Assembly: GCA_003154055.1 (NCBI GenBank)
Contig: PMCH01000362.1
Coordinates: 1-5,096, forward strand
DNA: 5,096 bases
Direction of reading: 5' to 3'
From: Acidobacteriaceae bacterium
GTDB lineage: Bacteria > Acidobacteriota > Terriglobia > Terriglobales > Acidobacteriaceae
The notes beneath the pieces were generated by a model. That model saw nothing but the letters and a program-made list of their open reading frames with translations, did not search any database and was not told the DNA's origin. Shown piece after piece: positions 1 through 5,096 of this stretch. A program made the position numbers and the translations under genes. Every line of letters starts with the position of its first letter. Positions within the stretch are counted from its first letter, which is position 1.

Positions 1-1217
1 TGAGTGACCTCGTCGAGGAACGGGACAGGCGTGCCGTCCGGGCCGACGAGGACGCCGTGAATTTCTTCCTGGCCGTTGAGCGCGCTGCGCCATTGCCAGT
101 AGTTGACGTCGTCGGCGCCATGGCCAATCGCCTGCCATGCCCTTGCCCGCGCTTCTCCACGGTTCAGGAAGTTATTGAGGGAAGACCAGTTCACCGCCCC
201 CGGCTGTGTTTCCATGACCCAGAAGTTTTGCCGCTTGAAACCGCGGGTCAGGTCATGCGCCAACCCGTTGCCGGCGGGATCCACGTGGCCGGTGCCGACA
301 TAGTCGTCCCAGGAAGCGAAGGTCAGAGGCTCGGTGATCGGGTAGTGATCGAACCCGTCGAAGAAGCCCATGAAGTTGCCGGTGAAAAATTGGCGGGCAT
401 CGGCGTGTTTGCGAATTACGTCAATCTGATTCTGCTGATACGAGGTCCACGTGTAGCCAACGAAGCGCTTCCATTCGAGCATCAGGCCGGGATTGTGGCC
501 GCCGATGGGGATGGGGATTTGAGTCCAGTTGTCGTAGGTCTGGCTCCAATACGCTGTCGTCCAGCGGGCGTTGAGGTTGTCGAGCGTCTTGTATTTGGCC
601 TGAAGCCAATCCTGAAACTGTTTGCGGGTGACGTCGTCATAGGACATCAGCGCATAGCCGTATTCGTTGTCAATCTGCCAGCCGACAACGTTGGGATTGT
701 GGCCGAAGCGGATCGCCATCTGCCCGGCAATGCGGCGGCAGAATTCGCGATAGCGAGGGGAAGTGGAAGAGGCGTGCGCACGGTTGCCGTGAATCGCCCG
801 CTCGCCGTGCTCGTCCACGCGCAGGGTGTCCGGATATTTCTGCGTGAGCCAGGCTGGCGGAGTTGCCGTGGGTGTTCCCACGACAGAAATAATGTGATGC
901 TTGGCGGCCAGGTTGATGGCGCGTTCCAGCCAGTCAAAATCATAGTGGCCCTCGGAAGGCTCCATCCGGCTCCAGGCAAATTCCGCGATGCGGACCACTT
1001 TCAGGTTCGCCGCTTCCATCAGCCGAAGGTCCTCTTCCCAGCGCGCTTCGGGCCATTGTTCGGGATACCAGGCAGCGCCCATTAGAAGCGCGTTCTGGCC
1101 GGGAATCTGCGAGGGGACGGCCCCGCTTCTTGGTGTTGCCGGAGATTGGGCGAAAGCAGTCAGGGAAAGAACGAGAAGAAGACACAAAACGGCACGGAAA
1201 GAAGATGAGAGAGACAT
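1..1217 (-). CDS. Exported GH42 beta-galactosidase (partial, C-terminus off the left edge)
   Basis: The visible 405 residues are the N-terminal part of a glycoside hydrolase family 42 enzyme, which hydrolyses terminal beta-D-galactosides with retention. Residues 1-23 form a signal peptide: R8, a hydrophobic run at 10-22, and an AFA|Q cleavage site. The (beta/alpha)8 barrel starts at about residue 46 with GAAWYPEQWP, typical of the family. The acid/base is E185 in WQIDNEYG, and the nucleophile is E336 in FWVMETQPGAVNW; both sit in classic GH42 contexts. After DNEYG there are no cysteines, so the zinc-binding Cys cluster of some GH42 enzymes is absent. The trimerisation and C-terminal domains lie beyond the window. 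The start is the ATG at 1217, with AGGAG (1224-1228) 6 nt upstream, and it is the only start that keeps the signal peptide. It lies downstream of the GH31 gene on the same strand, 158 bp away. The family call is firm. Activity on a particular galactoside (lactose, galactan or xyloglucan side chains) is inference. Confidence 0.95.
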   Translation of the reverse strand, partial: MSLSSSFRAVLCLLLVLSLTAFAQSPATPRSGAVPSQIPGQNALLMGAAWYPEQWPEARWEEDLRLMEAANLKVVRIAEFAWSRMEPSEGHYDFDWLERAINLAAKHHIISVVGTPTATPPAWLTQKYPDTLRVDEHGERAIHGNRAHASSTSPRYREFCRRIAGQMAIRFGHNPNVVGWQIDNEYGYALMSYDDVTRKQFQDWLQAKYKTLDNLNARWTTAYWSQTYDNWTQIPIPIGGHNPGLMLEWKRFVGYTWTSYQQNQIDVIRKHADARQFFTGNFMGFFDGFDHYPITEPLTFASWDDYVGTGHVDPAGNGLAHDLTRGFKRQNFWVMETQPGAVNWSSLNNFLNRGEARARAWQAIGHGADDVNYWQWRSALNGQEEIHGVLVGPDGTPVPFLDEVT

Positions 1218-1241
1218 GGACGGCTCCTGAAACCATTTTTC

Positions 1242-1316
1242 TTGTCATCCCGAGCGAAGCGAGGGATCTGGAATCCGCTGCAAGATGCAGATCCCTCGCT
1301 TCGCTCGGGATGACAA
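1242..1316. repeat. 29-bp perfect inverted repeat, REP-like, built from two GCGAAGC mini-hairpins
   Basis: The arms at 1242-1270 and 1288-1316 are exact reverse complements, separated by a 17-nt spacer. Each arm holds its own 21-nt palindrome (1247-1267 and 1291-1311): ATCCC, then GA, then GCGAAGC, then GA, then GGGAT. The two GA steps face each other as tandem G-A mismatches and GCGAAGC caps the hairpin. The right arm carries this on the minus strand. The spacer can form a competing small hairpin, CTGCA-AGA-TGCAG (1278-1290). No T-run follows on either strand, so it does not look like a standard intrinsic terminator. It lies 24 bp before the GH42 start codon and leaves the AGGAG ribosome site free. 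I recall near-identical palindromes as dispersed intergenic repeats in acidobacterial and other genomes; only one copy is visible here. It may be a REP/BIME-type element or an mRNA-stability element. Confidence 0.85.
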
Positions 1317-1337
1317 TTCGTAAAGATGACTATTCGC

Positions 1338-1358
1338 AAAAGGTGCAGTTCGTGCACC
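1338..1358 (-). terminator. Weak intrinsic-terminator-like hairpin after the GH31 gene
   Basis: Read on the minus strand, GGTGCA pairs with TGCACC around a CGAAC loop (1342-1358) and is followed at once by TTTT (1338-1341). It begins 17 nt after the GH31 TAG stop. The stem is only 6 bp and the U-tract only four, so termination would be partial at best. A second tight palindrome, GAGCCC-A-GGGCTC (1363-1375), lies directly between the stop codon and this hairpin and may add to the 3'-end structure. Confidence 0.4.
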
Positions 1359-1375
1359 GCTCGAGCCCAGGGCTC

Positions 1376-3736
1376 CTACGGCGTCACGGTGGTCAGTTTT
1401 CCCGAGTACTGCACGACTTTGTCGGGATTGTCCGCAGGAGCGATACCCACTCCGCGATTTTCACTGACAAAGACGACACGAAACGCCCGGCTGGCGAGCA
1501 TGCCTGGGAATTGTCCTTGCCGATCACCGATGGTCAACGTTTTCTTCGCCTCGTCCCAGCGAAGAGGAATCGTCGCGTAGACGCCCTTTTCGTAGTTATA
1601 ACTATCGTTCTCGTCTTCGTAGAGGGTGAACTCGCCGTCGGCGCCGCGATAGATGCGCAGTTCGATCGGGTCGGCGGGCTTTTCCGTGGACCACTCGACA
1701 TCCGGACCCAGCGGCAGAATGGACCCGGCGCGGACGTAGAGCGGCAGCCGATCCATTGGGGCGGCGGCAATGATTTCCTTTCCCCCGTCTGTCGTAGCGC
1801 CACTCCAGAAGTCATACCACTTCGCGTTCGGCAGATAGACGGCGCGGCTGGTGGCGGCGGGCTCGGTGACCGGGTTAACGAGGAATGCAGGCCCGTACAT
1901 GAACTCGTTCCAGGTATTCTGCGCGCGGACGTCGGTACGGAAATCCATCACCAGCGGACGCATGGGAGTGTAACTGTCACTCGTCGTCTTCCAGGCCAAC
2001 GAATAAATATAGGGCAGCAAGCGGTAACGGAGACGATCGTAGCTGGCTAGGATTTTCTGTGCGTCAGGACCGTACGACCACAATTCGTTTTGATCCGTCT
2101 TGCGCGTTCCATGCACGCGCAGGATCGGGTTGAACGTGCCGTACTGGAACCAGCGCACGAACAGTTCACGAAAAGCGGGATCGTCCGGATCGCCGAAGAC
2201 GAAGCCGCCGATGTCGGTGGTCCAGTAAGGAATGCCGGAGAGAGCGAAGTTCAAGCCTGCCGGAATCTGGCGGCGGTAGCTGAACCAGTCGGAATTGATG
2301 TCGCCCGACCAGGCCGTGACCCCGCTTCTCTGTGACCCCGCGAAGGCTGAGCGCGACAGGATATACACGCGCTTCTTGTCGGATGCGCTGCGCTGGCCGT
2401 CACAAACCGCGCCGGTCGTCAGCATGGGATAGAGGTTCACGTAGCGATCGCCGCTGCCCGCGGCCACCTTGTGGCCCAACTGAATATTCTCTTCCTGTCC
2501 TTCCGTTTCGGGTTCCGTCGTGTCCATCCACCAGGCATCGAGGCCGATACTGAACAGTCCCTTGTTAACCTGATCCCAATAGAATTTGCGGGCGTCGGGG
2601 CTGGTCGCGTCATACGCGGCCATCGCGTCAGTGTGGTAGGGGGGCTTCGCAAACTTGAACTTGTCGACGAACCAGCCCTGCTTGTCCATGTAGTCGTAGT
2701 TGGCCGAGCCGGGCTCAAAGAACGGCCAGATCGAAATCATCAGGTGGAAGTTCTCGCGGTGCAGTTCGTCCACCATGCCCTTGGGATCGGGATACTTGTT
2801 GTTGAAGACGAATTCGCCTTTGCGGTTCCACCAGAACCAGTCCTGCACGATGTTGTCCACGGGGATGTGAAGCTCGCGGTATTTGCGCGCTACGCCCAGA
2901 ATTTCTTCCTGGGTCTTATAGCGGTTCTTGCACTGCCAGAAGCCGTACGCCCACTTGCCGAACATCGGTGCTTGTCCGGTGAGTTCGCGATAGCTGGCGA
3001 TGACCTTGTCGAGATCTGGACCATAGAAAAAGTAATAGTCGATGACATCCGCCACTTCGGAACTGATGTACATGTAATTCGCAAAGCGGTTGTTGAAGCG
3101 GCTCCGCGCGGCGCTGTTCCAGAAAATGCCATAGCCATTGCTTGAGACCAGAAACGGCACGGCGATATTGGTGTTGTCCTGCGAGATGTCGACCGACTCG
3201 CCGCGGTAATTCCAGACGCCACCCTGGTGCTGGCCGAGCCCGTAGAGCCCTTCACGAGAGCCGTAGATGTTGATGAAGGACTCGGCGCGGTACGTGTCCT
3301 CCCCGTTTACTCTGACGGGAGTCAGCTTCCTAATCGCTTCCTGGACCAGTTGGTTGCCGGAAAGATCACGATAGGTGACTGCGCCGTCCTTGCGAGTGAC
3401 GACGACCTTCATCCGGGAAGTCGAGAGGGTGACATCGTCGTCCGTCTGCTGCAGGGTCCACGAAGTCTTCGGCCAGGTTGTTTTAATGACGACCGGATCG
3501 AAGCGAATGGGGAACGATGAGGTCGCGGAGTACAGCACGTGCACCACGGAATCCGAGCAGATCTGGATTTTCAGAACTCCGGACTTCATGGTCAAAACAA
3601 CGCCGTCCGGCTGCTGCTGAACCCCTGCAACCGGATTCAGCGGGGCCCACTGAGCGAGGGCAGATGAGGCCAGTCCCATCAGCAGGGTCAACAAAACTAC
3701 TCTATAAAGAAAGAACGCATTTTTCCTGACAGGCAT
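1376..3736 (-). CDS. Exported GH31 alpha-glycosidase, alpha-xylosidase-like
   Basis: This is a complete 786-residue glycoside hydrolase family 31 enzyme, a retaining exo-acting alpha-glycosidase. Residues 1-28 are a Sec signal peptide (R4 and K5, hydrophobic 8-25, cleavage ALA|Q). Residues about 40-250 form the N-terminal galactose-mutarotase-like beta-sandwich, with the GLYGLGQHQGG loop at 163-173. The catalytic barrel spans about 255-600: QDWFWW at 298-303, nucleophile D405 in WWMDTTEPE, acid/base D479 in AWSGDINSDW, and RVHG at 540-543. Proximal and distal beta domains follow, with a DUF5110-like C-terminus (FTLYEDENDSYNYEKG, about 703-718). The WWMDxTEPE nucleophile motif and the LYEDENDSYNYE stretch favour the alpha-xylosidase group acting on xyloglucan oligosaccharides, but an alpha-glucosidase or transglucosidase is possible. 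The N-terminal domain has no room for the PA14 insert found in some xyloglucan-specific relatives. The ATG at 3736 has GAGG (3744-3747) 7 nt upstream. The gene lies upstream of GH42 and diverges from the mutarotase gene. Confidence 0.95.
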   Translation of the reverse strand: MPVRKNAFFLYRVVLLTLLMGLASSALAQWAPLNPVAGVQQQPDGVVLTMKSGVLKIQICSDSVVHVLYSATSSFPIRFDPVVIKTTWPKTSWTLQQTDDDVTLSTSRMKVVVTRKDGAVTYRDLSGNQLVQEAIRKLTPVRVNGEDTYRAESFINIYGSREGLYGLGQHQGGVWNYRGESVDISQDNTNIAVPFLVSSNGYGIFWNSAARSRFNNRFANYMYISSEVADVIDYYFFYGPDLDKVIASYRELTGQAPMFGKWAYGFWQCKNRYKTQEEILGVARKYRELHIPVDNIVQDWFWWNRKGEFVFNNKYPDPKGMVDELHRENFHLMISIWPFFEPGSANYDYMDKQGWFVDKFKFAKPPYHTDAMAAYDATSPDARKFYWDQVNKGLFSIGLDAWWMDTTEPETEGQEENIQLGHKVAAGSGDRYVNLYPMLTTGAVCDGQRSASDKKRVYILSRSAFAGSQRSGVTAWSGDINSDWFSYRRQIPAGLNFALSGIPYWTTDIGGFVFGDPDDPAFRELFVRWFQYGTFNPILRVHGTRKTDQNELWSYGPDAQKILASYDRLRYRLLPYIYSLAWKTTSDSYTPMRPLVMDFRTDVRAQNTWNEFMYGPAFLVNPVTEPAATSRAVYLPNAKWYDFWSGATTDGGKEIIAAAPMDRLPLYVRAGSILPLGPDVEWSTEKPADPIELRIYRGADGEFTLYEDENDSYNYEKGVYATIPLRWDEAKKTLTIGDRQGQFPGMLASRAFRVVFVSENRGVGIAPADNPDKVVQYSGKLTTVTP

Positions 3737-3807
3737 ATGAGAACCTCGTGGAAACGGGGTAAGTGGCCCAGTGGACTCGGTGCCGGGCGAGACACGCGGC
3801 AGGAGTG

Positions 3808-3821
3808 CGCGCCAAGGCGCG
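3808..3821. repeat. GC-rich hairpin in the probable GH31 mRNA leader
   Basis: CGCGCC-AA-GGCGCG is a perfect 14-nt inverted repeat. It is nested inside a longer-range pairing of CTCGGT (3776-3781) with ACCGAG (3822-3827). On the minus strand this places a stable fold about 70-90 nt before the GH31 start codon, if transcription begins upstream of it. No T-run follows. It could be a leader structure, a protein-binding palindrome, or chance in GC-rich DNA. Confidence 0.35.
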
Positions 3822-3842
3822 ACCGAGCATGAGGTTAAGATC

Positions 3843-3855
3843 GGAAACGTTTACG
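3843..3855. promoter_or_regulatory. Candidate LacI-family operator, GH31 side
   Basis: GGAAACGTTTACG contains the exact 8-bp palindrome AAACGTTT with the central CG typical of LacI/CcpA/GalR-class operators. It lies about 106 bp before the GH31 start codon. It matches the second site (4071-4083) at 11 of 13 positions. No regulator gene is visible in the window, so the assignment rests on the motif, its repetition and its location. Confidence 0.45.
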
Positions 3856-3882
3856 GCTCCAGCTTCCAACATTCCGGAGCCA

Positions 3883-3912
3883 ACTTTGGCACCCGGCCAT
3901 GACGTTTGTCAA
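3883..3912 (-). promoter_or_regulatory. Weak promoter candidate for the GH31 gene
   Basis: On the minus strand a perfect TTGACA (-35 like) lies at 3912-3907. The best -10 after an 18-bp spacer is CAAAGT (3888-3883), only 3 of 6 matches. If real, transcription would begin near 3875 and the operator-like site at 3843-3855 would lie just inside the transcript, a position suited to repression. The poor -10 keeps confidence low. Confidence 0.2.
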
Positions 3913-4070
3913 TGGGGAAGGCCAGAAAACGCGATTCGCCAAGTGGGTGGTAAGCCCTAATTGGGACTGTTCATCCGCGTCAGAGCGGGAGGACGAGATT
4001 CTTCCCAATCTGAGCCGCGCGTCCGGCGAATTCTTGTCTGGAAGATACACGGTGCTTGCATTCCGGGTGT

Positions 4071-4083
4071 GAAAACGCTTACG
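4071..4083. promoter_or_regulatory. Candidate LacI-family operator, mutarotase side
   Basis: GAAAACGCTTACG, with the preceding T at 4070, matches the Bacillus cre-type consensus TGWNANCGNTNWCA at all but the last position, although its two half-sites are only partly symmetric. It lies 48 bp before the mutarotase start codon and about 228 bp from the related site at 3843-3855. In this phylum it would more likely bind a local LacI-type sugar regulator than CcpA itself; that is inference. Confidence 0.45.
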
Positions 4084-4106
4084 TTAACTTCGGGCGGTTC
4101 TAGATT
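4079..4106 (+). promoter_or_regulatory. Weak promoter candidate for the mutarotase gene
   Basis: TAGATT (4101-4106) is a 4 of 6 match to a -10 box, placed about 25 nt before the start codon, which would give a short leader. The -35 position holds TTACGT (4079-4084), a poor match that overlaps the operator-like site, as expected for a regulated or activator-dependent promoter. Confidence 0.2.
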
Positions 4107-4121
4107 GATCGCCGAATCACC

Positions 4122-4126
4122 AGGAG
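4122..4126 (+). promoter_or_regulatory. Ribosome binding site that decides the mutarotase start
   Basis: AGGAG lies 5 nt before the ATG at 4132. A nearer ATG at 4127 directly abuts the AGGAG and reads into a TGA after two codons, so it cannot be the start. The next in-frame ATG (4150) has no ribosome site and would cut into the signal peptide. Confidence 0.75.
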
Positions 4127-4131
4127 ATGCG

Positions 4132-5096
4132 ATGAAAGAAGCCAGAAAAATGCCGCTCAGAATTTTCCTGCTCATAGTTGTGATCTGCACTGTTTCCCGC
4201 CCCGATTGGGCGCAAGCGCACGGCAAAATGCATCCGGAGGCCACGGTGGAAACGAGTAAGTTCGGAACTCTCGATGATGGTACTGCGGTTGAGGTGCTCA
4301 CTCTCAAGAACGCCAAAGGAGCTACCGCCAAGGTGATCACCTATGGAGCCACCTTGACCGAGCTTTGGGTTCCTGACCGGACCGGGAAGCTGGGAGATGT
4401 TGTTCTAGGATTCGACAACATTCAAGGGTACGTGGGCAAGCATCCCTGGTTTGGAGCCACGGTTGGAAGAGTCGCCAACCGCATCGCAAAAGGCAAGTTT
4501 ACGCTGGACGGAAAAGAGTACTCGCTCGAGATCAACAACGCTCCCAACAACCTGCACAGCGGATCCATCGGCTTGAGTCATGTCGTCTGGAAGGCCGAGC
4601 CTCTGCACGAGCCGCATGCCGCGGCTGTCCGCTTGACCGCCGTCAGTCCCGACGGCGACGGAGGATTTCCCGGGAGTCTCTCCGTCACCCTCGTGTACCG
4701 GCTGACTGACAGCAACGAACTGAAGCTCGAATATACGGCCACGACCGACAAGGCCACTCCGGTGAACCTCACCAACCACTCCTATTTCAATCTGGATGGC
4801 GGGAAGGACGTTCTGGGCGAGGTGCTCTATCTGCCCGCGGAACGCTACACCCCGGTCGACGCCACCTTGATTCCCACCGGCGAGATCAAGCCCGTGAAAG
4901 GAACGCCCCTGGACTTCACGCACCCCGTGGCCATTGGCGCGCACATCGCCGACATGAAAGGCGACCCTGGCGGCTACGACCACAACTTCGTCCTGAACGG
5001 TGGGGCGGGGAAGCTGAAACTCGCGGCTCGCGTGGTTGATCCAGCCTCCGGACGTCACATGGAAACATGGACCACCGAGCCAGCCGTGCAGTTCTA
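4132..5096 (+). CDS. galM: Exported aldose 1-epimerase / galactose mutarotase (partial, C-terminus off the right edge)
   Basis: The visible 321 residues belong to the GalM family, which interconverts the alpha and beta anomers of galactose, glucose and related aldoses. Residues 1-29 form a signal peptide: basic KEARKMPLR, hydrophobic IFLLIVVICTV at 11-21, and AQA|H cleavage. No cysteine sits in a lipobox context. The mature beta-sandwich carries GRVANRI (112-118), NNLHSG with active-site H142, NLTNHSYFNL with the catalytic acid H216, and GGYDHNFVL with the sugar-binding D282. The window ends at TTEPAVQF, just before the region that should hold the catalytic base Glu, so completeness cannot be judged. 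Cytoplasmic GalM proteins usually have no signal peptide, so this is a periplasmic or secreted form. It is transcribed divergently from GH31 and fits as the step that equilibrates anomers released by the two glycosidases. Confidence 0.95.
   Translation, partial: MKEARKMPLRIFLLIVVICTVSRPDWAQAHGKMHPEATVETSKFGTLDDGTAVEVLTLKNAKGATAKVITYGATLTELWVPDRTGKLGDVVLGFDNIQGYVGKHPWFGATVGRVANRIAKGKFTLDGKEYSLEINNAPNNLHSGSIGLSHVVWKAEPLHEPHAAAVRLTAVSPDGDGGFPGSLSVTLVYRLTDSNELKLEYTATTDKATPVNLTNHSYFNLDGGKDVLGEVLYLPAERYTPVDATLIPTGEIKPVKGTPLDFTHPVAIGAHIADMKGDPGGYDHNFVLNGGAGKLKLAARVVDPASGRHMETWTTEPAVQF

Larger units (their letters stand above)
3737..4131. other. Divergent intergenic regulatory region between GH31 and the mutarotase gene
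   Basis: These 395 bp separate two divergently transcribed genes and contain no credible gene: the short open frames on both strands lack family features and good ribosome sites. What can be seen is the GH31 ribosome site (3744-3747), a GC-rich hairpin (3808-3821), two related operator-like motifs (3843-3855 and 4071-4083), and weak promoter candidates pointing in both directions. I see nothing else in 3913-4069. Confidence 0.7.

Noticed and set aside
57..1085. 342-codon open frame on the plus strand
   Set aside because: It lies fully antisense to the GH42 gene, whose catalytic motifs read clearly on the minus strand. The translation has no recognisable domain and the composition of a GC-rich coding shadow.
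1242..1316. The large inverted repeat as an intrinsic terminator or as insertion-sequence ends
   Set aside because: No T-run follows either arm, and only 17 nt separate the arms, so there is no transposase between them; a REP-like repeat fits better.
1130..2050. 306-codon open frame on the plus strand
   Set aside because: It crosses the inverted repeat and runs antisense to the GH31 C-terminus, with no family motifs; it is a shadow frame.
2471..3145. 224-codon open frame on the plus strand
   Set aside because: Antisense to the GH31 catalytic barrel; the real reading frame with the nucleophile region is on the minus strand.
3763..3960. 65-codon open frame in the divergent intergenic region
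   Set aside because: Low-complexity Arg/Ala/Pro-rich translation, no convincing ribosome site, and it overlaps the operator-like site and hairpin; best read as regulatory DNA.
3957..4340. 127-codon minus-strand frame overlapping the mutarotase start
   Set aside because: It overlaps the signal-peptide coding region of the mutarotase on the other strand and has no recognisable features.
4405..5058. 217-codon open frame on the minus strand
   Set aside because: Antisense to the mutarotase gene, which carries conserved NLHSG and NHSYFNL motifs in the plus frame.

Overview
The window contains three carbohydrate-active genes and one regulatory gap. The DNA is fairly GC-rich, and each of the three proteins starts with its own Sec-type signal peptide. 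The likely source is a Gram-negative soil-type bacterium. Acidobacteriota is my best guess, from the protein style and from the intergenic palindrome at 1242-1316, whose 'ATCCC-GAGCGAAGCGA-GGGAT' type I recall as a dispersed repeat in such genomes. That placement is inference; there is no rRNA or marker gene to test it.

Layout. Positions 1-1217 (minus strand) hold most of an exported GH42 beta-galactosidase; its C-terminal part runs off the left edge. Positions 1218-1375 are a 158-bp gap with two structures: a 29-bp perfect inverted repeat next to the GH42 start, and a short terminator-like hairpin just after the preceding gene. Positions 1376-3736 (minus) are a complete 786-residue exported GH31 glycosidase of the alpha-xylosidase / alpha-glucosidase type. 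Positions 3737-4131 are a 395-bp divergent promoter region with two similar GRAAACGYTTACG motifs, one on each gene's side, resembling LacI/CcpA-class operators. Positions 4132-5096 (plus) are an exported aldose 1-epimerase (galactose mutarotase) that runs off the right edge before its catalytic glutamate.

The genes make sense together as a small saccharide-processing locus. The GH42 enzyme would remove beta-galactosyl groups, the GH31 enzyme would remove alpha-xylosyl or alpha-glucosyl groups, and the mutarotase would equilibrate the released beta-galactose or alpha-sugar anomers, all outside the cytoplasm. Galactosylated xyloglucan oligosaccharides would fit this set, but the substrate is inferred. 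GH31 and GH42 are probably one transcription unit with partial termination between them, and the divergent mutarotase gene may share the same repressor.

I see no wholly new system, phage, mobile gene, CRISPR array or RNA gene. The most interesting items are the mini-hairpin repeat, the paired operators, and the fact that all three enzymes, including the mutarotase, are exported.
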